Origin: Candidatus Kapaibacterium sp.
GTDB taxonomy: Bacteria > Bacteroidota > Ignavibacteria > Kapaibacteriales > UBA7675
Direction of reading: 5' to 3'
DNA length: 64,000 nt
NCBI GenBank assembly: GCA_028284775.1
Contig: JANQRB010000028.1
Coordinates: 1 to 64,000 of the forward strand
The notes beneath the pieces are model-generated. The model did no database searches, was not told the origin of the DNA, and saw only the letters and a program-made list of their open reading frames with translations. Shown here one piece after another: positions 34,555 to 42,873 of this stretch (its first letter is position 1; the number at the start of each line of letters is the position of its first letter). Position numbers and translations under genes: made by a program.

Positions 34555-36291
34555 ATGAAACGCAGATCATATCTTGCGGCAGGCACCGCAATGAGCGCAC
34601 TGGCATTACTCTTCCTATTGCTGCCACCCGCCTCGGTGTATTCGCAGCGCTTTGAATTGGGTTTTGGCAATAGCACCGATGGCGCGGTTGATGTCGACCA
34701 GGTCGACAACTCCGCATTGTCGCCGATGTTGAGCGGTACAATCAGTATCGGCACCAGGCTTAATCAGTACTATCGACCTTATCTGGTAAAAACCGACCGT
34801 GTTGGCACTATTCTCTGGTCGCAGTTATATGAAGACGCCGCTAACTATTTTATTGCGGAGGATCATAGCGTTGCCGTGATGCAGGCCACTGACGGTTCGG
34901 AAGACATAATCTGGGCCTCGGCGCCGCCGCGGCCTTTCGCGCAGCCCACCGAGACCGACATCTATGTTTGTCGACTCGACAAAAACGGCAACTTTATGTG
35001 GGGTAAGATCATCGGCGGCGTGAACCAGGTGGATTATCCGACGGCGCTGGCAATGACTGCCACCGGCGACATCGTCGTTACCGGCTACAATTCGCCGAAC
35101 CCTTTGCCCAACCCCGGGCCGCCGCGCATCTTTGTAGCCAAATTGAGCGGAACCGGCACGGTCATTTTCCAGGGGGCCTGGAGCAGCAGCGAGGGTTCCA
35201 TGCTTGCGAGCGGAGTGCTGACGAGCGGCAACAGTATTGTCATTTCGGCCGTATTCTCGGACAACAGCGGCGTTGACGCCAACGACATGTTTCTCCTGAG
35301 CATCTCTTCAAATGGTCAGCTTTTGAATTTCGCGAAGCGCTACGGCGGAACCGGGCATCAGCTTGCCAGCGATCTGGCCTTCGACCCGAATTCAAACATC
35401 GTCGTTGTCGGCAGTGCCGCCTCGCCGACAAATACAACCTGGGATGCCCATGCCATCAAAGTAGATCCCTTTGGCAACCTGCTGCTCGGCAAGCGCTACT
35501 ACCACCAGGATCTGGGTAGTCAGTCCAGCAATGAGCTGGTCAATGCGCTGACGCCCAATCTTGGCGACAATGGTTTTATCCTGACCGGTGAGGCGACGCC
35601 GGATATCTCGGTGATTTCGCCGGCACCGGAAGCTTTTGCTTTCGGAATCGACCTGAACCTGAATATTAACAGCGGTCCGGTGATCTACAGTCCTTCGCCC
35701 GAAGCGGGGATTGCCTGGGATATTGTTCGTTCGAATCTGGGCGATCCGAATCTCCAGGGCTACTACATCGCAGGCGGCAAGACCTGGCCCGTCAGCACAA
35801 ACTATTTGCTGCGCGTCGATTTCTCGCTGAGCAGCGGCTGCGATGACGCCTACCCGATGCAGACCGAGAACCTGACGGTTGCGAAGAATGTTAATGTAAG
35901 CCGACTTGAGCTCGGGCGTGAAGAGAGTAAACAGTTCAACCATAGCGAGCACGATCCTTCCGGCTATGTCTGCGCCCTTCAGACTCCCAAGCAAGGCGCT
36001 GACAGCCGCGAGTCCGACATAGCGACGAGCGATCTCAGACCGGGCATCCGGCCGAATCCCGTTGCGAGCGGCACCGAATTCCAGCTTGTATTAACAATGG
36101 AGCAGGCTGCCGCTTTACAGATTCATATCAGTGATATGACCGGTCGGCGCCTGCAGACATTCCGGCGGACGGCCGTGCAGGGAGCCAACCGCTTCGCGAT
36201 CGAAACCCGCGGCCTGCGGCCGGGAATGTACCTGGTCGATGTCCGCGCGCCCTTCAGTCAACAGCGGTTCAGGCTCGTAGTTAACGAGTAG
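34555..36291 (+). CDS. Secreted protein with bulb-type beta-propeller-like repeats and T9SS C-terminal domain
   Basis: A 578-residue protein started at the ATG with GAGG 9 nt upstream; it opens with a signal peptide (MKRRSYLAAGTAMSALALLF). Residues about 50-430 hold repeated strand units of the form VCRLDKNGNFMWGKIIGG, ATGDIVVTGYNS and DPNSNIVVVGSA, typical of SBBP/WD-like propeller repeats found in secreted proteins of this phylum. The final 90 residues are a T9SS sorting domain (RPNPVASG, LQIHISDMTGRRLQ, FRLVVNE). Binding target unknown. It is convergent with the TPR-HTH gene, with a shared terminator between. Confidence 0.85.
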   Translation: MKRRSYLAAGTAMSALALLFLLLPPASVYSQRFELGFGNSTDGAVDVDQVDNSALSPMLSGTISIGTRLNQYYRPYLVKTDRVGTILWSQLYEDAANYFIAEDHSVAVMQATDGSEDIIWASAPPRPFAQPTETDIYVCRLDKNGNFMWGKIIGGVNQVDYPTALAMTATGDIVVTGYNSPNPLPNPGPPRIFVAKLSGTGTVIFQGAWSSSEGSMLASGVLTSGNSIVISAVFSDNSGVDANDMFLLSISSNGQLLNFAKRYGGTGHQLASDLAFDPNSNIVVVGSAASPTNTTWDAHAIKVDPFGNLLLGKRYYHQDLGSQSSNELVNALTPNLGDNGFILTGEATPDISVISPAPEAFAFGIDLNLNINSGPVIYSPSPEAGIAWDIVRSNLGDPNLQGYYIAGGKTWPVSTNYLLRVDFSLSSGCDDAYPMQTENLTVAKNVNVSRLELGREESKQFNHSEHDPSGYVCALQTPKQGADSRESDIATSDLRPGIRPNPVASGTEFQLVLTMEQAAALQIHISDMTGRRLQTFRRTAVQGANRFAIETRGLRPGMYLVDVRAPFSQQRFRLVVNE

Positions 36292-36323
36292 TGATATAGA
36301 GCCTTAACGGGGTGGATAAATAG

Positions 36324-36414
36324 TCCTCTCGCCCATCGTTGCAATCAAACATTGCACACAATATGTTGTGCCGTGGATGGAAGCCAGCAAGACGATGGCG
36401 CGAGAGGATTTTTT
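36324..36414 (+). terminator. Long inverted repeat with T-run between convergent genes
   Basis: TCCTCTCGCCCATCGT (36324-36339) pairs with 36392-36408, which has one extra base, giving a 16-bp stem with a single bulge. A TTTTTT run (36409-36414) follows directly. The 52-nt interior contains a further GCACA/TGTGC hairpin. It sits 32 bp after the stop of the T9SS protein and reaches the stop of the opposing gene. Confidence 0.75.
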
Positions 36415-38113
36415 AACAGGCGGCCAGAAAAACCGTTAGGTTGTCATCGCGACTGAGGCCGAACTTTCGCCGGAGACGATATCGATACTGCTCCACGCTG
36501 CGGATCGATACACAAAGCAGACGGCTGATGTCCTTTGTTGTTAAGTTGAGTTTCAATAGGGTGCACAGTTTAAGTTCCAGGGGCGTCAACTGCGGAAAAC
36601 GGGCCGAGATAGAGTGGACAAAGTCACCGTGCAACTGTTCGAATTCATTAAGAAATGCATCCCAGCTTTTTTCATCGTTAATACTCTCGCGCAATTGCCG
36701 CGCAACGCCTTTGATGAGATCGCTCTTCCCTTGCGGCGCTTCCAGGAAGACACGTATCTGCCGCTGCAGTGATTGGAGCAGCTCGTTTTTCTGCGAAAGC
36801 AACAGGGCAACGGCTATGACACGGTTCGTCTTCTGCCGGACGCTCTCTTCCAGTTGTTGCTGCCGCAGCTTCAGCACGTCGTTTTCTTTCTCCGCAAGCA
36901 TCTTTTCATGTTCCAATCGCTCCACTTCAAAGCCGATCTGCATTTTAGCAATTTGTTTCTGCTTGTCTTCCCCCAGCAGTTGCCGGTCGTATTCCTGGTA
37001 CGACTTCAAATGTCGAAAGGCTTCGCGCCAGGCTGCCCGCCCTTCGTAGATGCTGTATAAGGACTTGTGAATCTCCGCCAGATACCTCTTGAGTCCATTC
37101 TTGTGCGCGCAGGCCAGGGCCTGCTCGTACATTGGAATCGCCGCATCTTCATCGCCTGTCGAGCTTTTGACCGCAGCGAGATTGATCAGTGCGCTTGTAT
37201 AATACTGATTATGAGCGATGGCCTGCGCACGATCGCGACATTCTTCCCAGCAGCGGACAGCCTCATCGCGTTCGCCGGCATAGTGGTGCAAACTGCCGAG
37301 TCCCAGCAGCGTCAGGATCTGACGCGTCGTACTGCGACACTCCCTGAACAGCTCCAGCGCTTTCAACAGTAAAGCTCGTGCCTCCGGAATATTCGTCATT
37401 TCATTCGACGCCCGATCGAGCATGAGCAGCCGGCTCCCCAGATTAGCGCTGACATTCGCCAGCTCGTGCAGATCGTCCTGCTTGCTCAGTGCCGCGAGAG
37501 CTTTGCGCGAATAAACGATCGACTGCGGCATATCTCCCATTGCGCTGTAAACATTGGCGATGTCATCCAGCGCGATGGCCGCATAACGGCTTTCGGGACC
37601 TATGATATTGAGGGTCTGAAAGTAACATTCGAGCGCTTCCTTGCTATCGCCCAGTTGAAATTGGATATTTCCGAGCAGCGAGTAGATTTGCCCCCTGAGG
37701 TAGCCGTTATCGAGGGGTTGACAGAGGTCGAGTGCTTGCCGCGTATGAATGAGCGCCTGCAGGTGCTCGCCGACCATAAAGTAGACCCTGCCGGTGTCTC
37801 GCAGCGTTGCCGCCAGTTCGCTTTCGTCGTCAAGGGCCTGTGCAGCCGCGCGCGCGCGTTCAAGCTGCCTGAATGCTTCCGCGAAATTGCTCATGGCGCC
37901 ATAGCTGCAAGCAAGGATGCGCAGGCATTGAGCGTAAAGCTCCTTGTTTTGCCGCGTTACCCCCAATTGCAGAGCTTCGCGCACCAGACTAAGACTGCGT
38001 TTGGGATCGACTTTGAGGAGAGCTTCGCTGAGGCTTCGCAGCAGGACGGCACGCTCCGAGGCAGTGTTGCTCTCCTGCAGGCCCTGTTCCAGGCGTTCTA
38101 TTTCTATCTTCAT
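36413..38113 (-). CDS. TPR-array regulator with C-terminal HTH (Bacteroidota type)
   Basis: A 566-residue soluble protein. TPR units fill about residues 1-370 (GQIYSLLGNIQFQLGDSKEA; ALDDIANVYSAMGDMPQSI). They lead into a long coiled coil (QKQIAKMQIGFEVERLEHEK onward) and a helical block with WDAFLNEFEQLHGDFVHSI. The end, LTPLELKLCTLLKLNLTTKD then SVRSVEQYRYRLRRKFGL-like residues, is the HTH known from Bacteroidota three-Y and TPR regulators. No receiver is present. The ATG at 38113 is preferred over a TTG at 38152. It follows the TPR kinase at 38280 on the same strand and may be its signalling partner. Confidence 0.87.
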   Translation of the reverse strand: MKIEIERLEQGLQESNTASERAVLLRSLSEALLKVDPKRSLSLVREALQLGVTRQNKELYAQCLRILACSYGAMSNFAEAFRQLERARAAAQALDDESELAATLRDTGRVYFMVGEHLQALIHTRQALDLCQPLDNGYLRGQIYSLLGNIQFQLGDSKEALECYFQTLNIIGPESRYAAIALDDIANVYSAMGDMPQSIVYSRKALAALSKQDDLHELANVSANLGSRLLMLDRASNEMTNIPEARALLLKALELFRECRSTTRQILTLLGLGSLHHYAGERDEAVRCWEECRDRAQAIAHNQYYTSALINLAAVKSSTGDEDAAIPMYEQALACAHKNGLKRYLAEIHKSLYSIYEGRAAWREAFRHLKSYQEYDRQLLGEDKQKQIAKMQIGFEVERLEHEKMLAEKENDVLKLRQQQLEESVRQKTNRVIAVALLLSQKNELLQSLQRQIRVFLEAPQGKSDLIKGVARQLRESINDEKSWDAFLNEFEQLHGDFVHSISARFPQLTPLELKLCTLLKLNLTTKDISRLLCVSIRSVEQYRYRLRRKFGLSRDDNLTVFLAAC

Positions 38114-38279
38114 CGTGGATGATTTCTTAAAGTTCGACTCATTGGGCAGCAATTATTGCCAATACCAACCCGCAGGCCATCACCTTGCCAGGATTGGACT
38201 CTAAAGGATTCAACGTTTATAGGGTGGGCTTACAAATACTTAAACCTGATTCGGCAATCCGGATCAGGCGGCTGTCAAT

Positions 38280-40223
38280 CTACTTCTGCGGCAGCTCCAC
38301 TGCAAATTCACTTCCCCGCCCCGGATGACTTTCACACCATATCCGGCCGCCCATCTGCTCCACCAGCCGTTTGGCAATCGACAGGCCAAGCCCGGTCGAA
38401 TGCTCGCCACCCGTCGGACGGGCCGACAGGCGAGCATATTTGGTAAACAGGCGCTCTTGATCTTCGTGGGTAATTCCGGGTCCCTGATCACGAACGCGAC
38501 AGCAGTATCCTTTCTCCGTCGGAGCGATATCGATCTGTACTACGGTGTCGGGCGGCGAAAATTTCAGCGCATTGGAGACCAGGTTATCCAGCACCTGGTA
38601 GGTTTTATCTTTGTCGGCGCTTACATAAAGGCCTCGCTGGCCGGAACGGCTGAGCAGTCTGATGTTTTTGCGGGCAGCCATTTCACGGTAGTCGGCCGAG
38701 AGCTGGTCGGCAAGCTGAGCCAGGTCGAAGCGTTCCTTCGACAGCTCAATGGTGCCCGACTCGATAGCATGAATATCCAGCAGGCTGCTGATAATCGTCT
38801 CCATGCGCTGGGCTGCCGATTTGATGGTGCCGGCCCGCTCTTTGATCTCGGTCTTGCCGAAGTACTCGGTCCGCGCTTCCATCAGGTCGGCCACCATAAT
38901 GATACCTGTCAGGGGATTTTTCAGATCGTGGGCCACGATACCCAGGAATTCATTTTTTTCTTCATTCAGCTCGCGCAGCGCGTGGTTGAGGTCCGCCAGC
39001 TCCTCCATGCGCTGTCGGTAAATGTCGGCAGCCTGACGCGATTGCTCCACCTGTCGCAACACCTGCACGTCGCGGGCGCGCTTCTTTACTTCGGCGCTGA
39101 TCGTTTCTTCCTTCACACGATAGAATTCACTGAAAAAGCGGTAGGCCTGCTCAAAATCTCCCCTGGTAGCGTGGCTCTCCGCCAGAGCCCTGGCCGATTC
39201 ATAGAGCAGTTTCCTGGATTCGGTTTCCTCCGCGATCTGTCGCGAGCCGACAAAATGCCGAATAGCCTCGTCAACCTGACCACGGGCCAAAAGAAGCGTA
39301 CCGATAGAACACAATGCTTTGGCTTCGCCGGAACGGTTGCCGATGGCGCGCGTCAACTCAAGGCTTTTGCCAAAGTGCTCCGAAGCCTCTTCCCGCCTGC
39401 CCTGGGCCTCCATGATTCGACCGATGTTATAGTACGCCGTAGCTTCCGCATAGGTGTTGCTCTCGCCTTTTGCCAGGTCAAGATTCTGCCGGGCATATAA
39501 TAAGGCATTCTCGGTATCGCCGGTGGCAAGATATACTTCGGCCAGGCGATTGATGGTAGTCATCATCCCTTGCCGGTTGGCGGATTCTTCCTTCAGTCGC
39601 AGGCTATCATGGAGGTATTCGAGAGCCTGTTCATGTTCGCCGATTTCGGCGTAGATAATACCGATATTCGTCAGCGAGGTGCCGATACGCGCACTGTCGC
39701 CAAGCGTCTTCCGGATGCCCAGACTACGGAGATAATAGTCGAGCGCCCTGGCATTGTCACCCAAAGCCTGATAGACGTTGCCGATATTCATGAGCGAAGT
39801 CGCAATGTCGCCCTGGTCGCCCATACGCTCCCGCATTTCGAGGCTGGCCAGAAAACTCTCCAGCGCCCGACCATAATCCGCCAGGCGAATTGCGGTGGCG
39901 CCGATGGTATTCAAAGCAAATGCGGCCTCGCTCTGCTCGTCGGCGCGCCTGCTTTCTTCAAGCGCTTTTTCGCTGATTTCAATTGCATCAGCATAGCGCG
40001 ACAAACGATAAGAACAGGCCGCCTGCATGTTAAGCGCCCTGGCATGGCCCCGCTCATACGCTTCTTCGGCCGCCAGAACACGCGCCTGCTCGGCATAGTG
40101 GTGAGCCCGAAGCACATCGGCATTCAGCAGTTCCCAGGCCAGCTCGTTAAGCGTGTCAACGCGCGGCCTGATGTCGAGGCCAAGCTCCAATTGTGCTTCC
40201 AATACTTGCAGAGTAGTTTTCAT
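38280..40223 (-). CDS. Soluble TPR-histidine kinase
   Basis: A 647-residue protein without membrane helices. Seven to eight TPRs cover about residues 10-370 (SLMNIGNVYQALGDNARALD; SLTNIGIIYAEIGEHEQALE), close to the LGN/Rap-like consensus. A coiled coil follows, then HisKA with phosphoacceptor His432 in FLGIVAHDLKNPLTGI, and HATPase with DNLVSNALKFS, DQGPGI and STGLGLSIAKRLVEQMGG. Input is probably a peptide or protein bound in the TPR superhelix. No receiver-domain gene is adjacent; the next gene downstream on the strand (166 bp) is the TPR-HTH regulator. Paralogous to the kinase at 24481. Confidence 0.92.
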   Translation of the reverse strand: MKTTLQVLEAQLELGLDIRPRVDTLNELAWELLNADVLRAHHYAEQARVLAAEEAYERGHARALNMQAACSYRLSRYADAIEISEKALEESRRADEQSEAAFALNTIGATAIRLADYGRALESFLASLEMRERMGDQGDIATSLMNIGNVYQALGDNARALDYYLRSLGIRKTLGDSARIGTSLTNIGIIYAEIGEHEQALEYLHDSLRLKEESANRQGMMTTINRLAEVYLATGDTENALLYARQNLDLAKGESNTYAEATAYYNIGRIMEAQGRREEASEHFGKSLELTRAIGNRSGEAKALCSIGTLLLARGQVDEAIRHFVGSRQIAEETESRKLLYESARALAESHATRGDFEQAYRFFSEFYRVKEETISAEVKKRARDVQVLRQVEQSRQAADIYRQRMEELADLNHALRELNEEKNEFLGIVAHDLKNPLTGIIMVADLMEARTEYFGKTEIKERAGTIKSAAQRMETIISSLLDIHAIESGTIELSKERFDLAQLADQLSADYREMAARKNIRLLSRSGQRGLYVSADKDKTYQVLDNLVSNALKFSPPDTVVQIDIAPTEKGYCCRVRDQGPGITHEDQERLFTKYARLSARPTGGEHSTGLGLSIAKRLVEQMGGRIWCESHPGRGSEFAVELPQK

Positions 40224-40766
40224 CTACAACAAACTCTGATTTTTCACCGTGGAGTGTGCTGTCTGCGTTCGGTTGGCACTACGACAGACATTGTGAAATC
40301 CTGAAATCGGCTTATCGTCCTCCTAATTTACCACGCCCACAGAACAATGTATAGATGATTTGCTACAAAAACAGCAAGCTCAGGTATCATGGCAATTTTT
40401 ACCCGATTGCTACTATGTGCAACCGCCTCAGTCAGCCCGGCCGGCGATGATGTGCCGGAGTCATCCGACTCCCGCCTGCCGCAACACCCTTCCCAAACCG
40501 CGCCGCGCTCCGGGGGATCGTCCCAGTAATAATGATCATGTGTCATGGAATGGTCGTACATCGTATATTCGCCCCCAGGCTTGGAGCAAACGCAAGCTCT
40601 CCGGAGGCTGGGCGCCCCGGACAGATCTCTATTCGCGGTCGGGAGAGCATTGCGCAGCAGGATATCTTGTGACCTGTCGGCACTGTTGCGATTGAATGCT
40701 TGCCGGCCCGCAAGCCGCGGCTCCAGACAAAATATTGTGTCACTCTAGCGTATCAGGAGAACAGGA
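40224..40766. other. Gene-free divergent region
   Basis: 543 bases between the TPR kinase (leftward) and the VOC gene (rightward). Small frames exist on both strands (for example 40328-40561 on minus) but none has a ribosome site or a recognisable product. AGGAG at 40755-40759 serves the VOC gene. Confidence 0.45.
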
Positions 40767-41171
40767 TTGAACTCGGTCACTCCGCATCTGGCGGTAACAG
40801 ATCTCGAACGATCCATTGCTTTCTACCGCGACTTCCTGGGCTTTGAGACGAGCTTCCTGCAGCATGCCCGGGACGAGAGCCCATTTTTCGCAATTCTGCG
40901 CAATGGCACGGTCGAGTTAATGCTCTGCAACTGGGAGTACAGCGCTTCGCCGCCGCCCTTCGATGGGCAGGCTGCAGGCGGCGGCAATCTGGTAATTTAC
41001 CTGGATGTGAACGATGCGACAAGCTACTGGCAGCGCAGCCGTACTCTCGGCACTCAGGTTGTTAAAGCCATGATCGATACCGATTGGGGCACAAGAGAAT
41101 TCTGGCTCCGCGATCCGGACGGCTGGATCGTGGCGATATCGCAAACTTTGGGAACGAGCGACGCCGGCTGA
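40767..41171 (+). CDS. VOC family (bleomycin-resistance-like) protein, TTG start
   Basis: A 134-residue VOC protein. The TTG start is supported by a well-placed AGGAG 7 nt upstream and by the immediate HLAVTDLERSIAFYRDFLGFE opening. The C-terminus ends in REFWLRDPDGWIVAISQ. It is of the dioxygenase/BRP type and presumably binds a small hydrophobic or glycopeptide ligand. It lies 201 bp before the sigma-54 activator on the same strand, with no shared operon evident. Confidence 0.83.
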   Translation: MNSVTPHLAVTDLERSIAFYRDFLGFETSFLQHARDESPFFAILRNGTVELMLCNWEYSASPPPFDGQAAGGGNLVIYLDVNDATSYWQRSRTLGTQVVKAMIDTDWGTREFWLRDPDGWIVAISQTLGTSDAG

Positions 41172-41372
41172 AAGGCCGGTAGCGGCTTTGGCGCTGCCTG
41201 AGCGCCCCTTCACCCCGGGACGGGGAATGCCGTATGCCTTGCGCAAGCAAAAGATCCGCTTAATTTGCGAGCCTTTCGAAAAGTAAGATTCATCTGAGCA
41301 CCGCCGGCACCGCCCCTTCCCCGGTATCGTCAAACGGGTACTCTGTGTGTAAATTCCCAGTATCAGGATCGT

Positions 41373-42857
41373 ATGGAAAGCCAACTCCTTCAATCCCTTA
41401 ACAATTTCCTGCGCAAACAGGAATTGCAACCCCTGGTGGAACAGATCGCCGGTATCGGCAATTCCGAAGTCGTGGAAATTCGGCTCATGAATCCGGAATT
41501 CGACTGGGTCCCGATCGGCCGATTGCTCAACAAAGTGAAAAATCTACCGAGTGATTCCTACGACAGTGCCTTCAGCCGCGCTGTTGCGGAACGCGTTGTC
41601 GCGACACAACGCTATGTGGACGTCGCTGATATTTCGAGCAGTATGCTTCGCTCGCAGAGCCTGGCTGAACAGGCGCTCAAGTCTTTCGCCTGTTTTCCGA
41701 TTATTACGGCCGGCCGCGTAATCGGCGCACTGTTTATCGCTTCCAGCTACGTGCGCGATCCATTGAACGAAACACGCCTCGGGATTTTCGCCAGACTGTG
41801 CACGACGCTGGCGTATTTCTGTGAGCGCGAGCGATATTTCAGCCGTGAGAGCCTCGCCAGACAGCAGGATGGCCGCTACGGCATCGTCAGCGTCAATACT
41901 GCGATGCAGCAGATTCTCGACCTGCTGCCGCGCATTGCCCGAAGCGCGGCGCCGGTGCTGATTAGCGGTGAGACCGGCACGGGCAAGGAGTTGCTGGCAC
42001 AGGCCATCCACCGGCTCAGCGATCGCAAGAGCAAGCGTTTCGTCACAGTTCACTGCGGCGCACTCAGCGAAACACTGTTGGAAAGTGAGTTATTCGGCCA
42101 TGTTAAAGGCGCTTTCACGGGCGCCGACAGCGACAGGCAGGGATCTTTCGGTCTGGCGGATGGCGGGACGATATTTCTCGATGAAATCACGACAGCTTCG
42201 CCCGAGCTGCAGGTGAAGCTCTTGCGAGTGCTGGAGTATGGTGAAATCCGACCCGTCGGCAGCCCGCAAAGCCGACACGTGGATGTGCGCGTTATCGTGG
42301 CCGGCAATGAAGATCTCCCCGTCCTTGTCGAGCAGCATCGTTTTCGCAGGGATCTCTTTTATCGATTACAGGTCGTCGATCTCCAGGTACCGCCCCTGCG
42401 GGAACGCCGTGACGACATCCCTCTGCTGGTCCGTCACTTTCTGAAGCTCTACGCCGAATTTTATGGCAAGAAGTTGGCCGGCATTTCGGACGACGTGGTG
42501 CAAGATTTGCAAGAGCGCGAATGGGACGGCAATGTTCGGCAACTGAAGAATATGATTGAAAAACTCGTGATTCTCTGCGACGCCGATACATTTGTCGACA
42601 TAGATGTCGCCGCTCGCCTGCTCCCGGCCGGCGGCCCGCAACAGGCAGTGGAGAGCGGGCGCGCCGACTTCGGCCGTTTTCAGAGCTATCGGCACTTCAA
42701 AGAAGCCAGCCTGCACAATCTGGAACGCGACTTTTTGTTGCAGGCCCTGGAACAATGCTATTGGAATGAGTCGCGCACGGCCCGCAAACTGCAAATGGTG
42801 CGCTCCACGCTGCTGAACCGTATGAAAGTGCTGGGTATCAGCAAACCTTCCACCTGA
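41373..42857 (+). CDS. GAF-AAA+-Fis sigma-54-dependent transcription activator
   Basis: A 494-residue bacterial enhancer-binding protein. An N-terminal GAF-like sensor (about 20-165) precedes the AAA+ domain. It has Walker A GETGTGKE (199-206), the sigma-54 contact loop GAFTGA (246-251), Walker B GGTIFLDEI and arginine finger region FRRDLFYRLQV. A Fis-type HTH closes the chain (LEQCYWNESRTARKLQMVRS). It would remodel RNA polymerase-sigma-54 at -24/-12 promoters. Only 16 bp separate it from the Ser/Thr kinase-TPR gene, a strong hint that the two act together, perhaps with the kinase phosphorylating the GAF part or a partner. Confidence 0.95.
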   Translation: MESQLLQSLNNFLRKQELQPLVEQIAGIGNSEVVEIRLMNPEFDWVPIGRLLNKVKNLPSDSYDSAFSRAVAERVVATQRYVDVADISSSMLRSQSLAEQALKSFACFPIITAGRVIGALFIASSYVRDPLNETRLGIFARLCTTLAYFCERERYFSRESLARQQDGRYGIVSVNTAMQQILDLLPRIARSAAPVLISGETGTGKELLAQAIHRLSDRKSKRFVTVHCGALSETLLESELFGHVKGAFTGADSDRQGSFGLADGGTIFLDEITTASPELQVKLLRVLEYGEIRPVGSPQSRHVDVRVIVAGNEDLPVLVEQHRFRRDLFYRLQVVDLQVPPLRERRDDIPLLVRHFLKLYAEFYGKKLAGISDDVVQDLQEREWDGNVRQLKNMIEKLVILCDADTFVDIDVAARLLPAGGPQQAVESGRADFGRFQSYRHFKEASLHNLERDFLLQALEQCYWNESRTARKLQMVRSTLLNRMKVLGISKPST

Positions 42858-42873
42858 GACCACAGGTAGCTCT

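Noticed and set aside
40328..40561. 77-residue minus-strand frame with a hydrophobic end
   Set aside because: No ribosome site, no family resemblance, and readable frames occur on both strands here.
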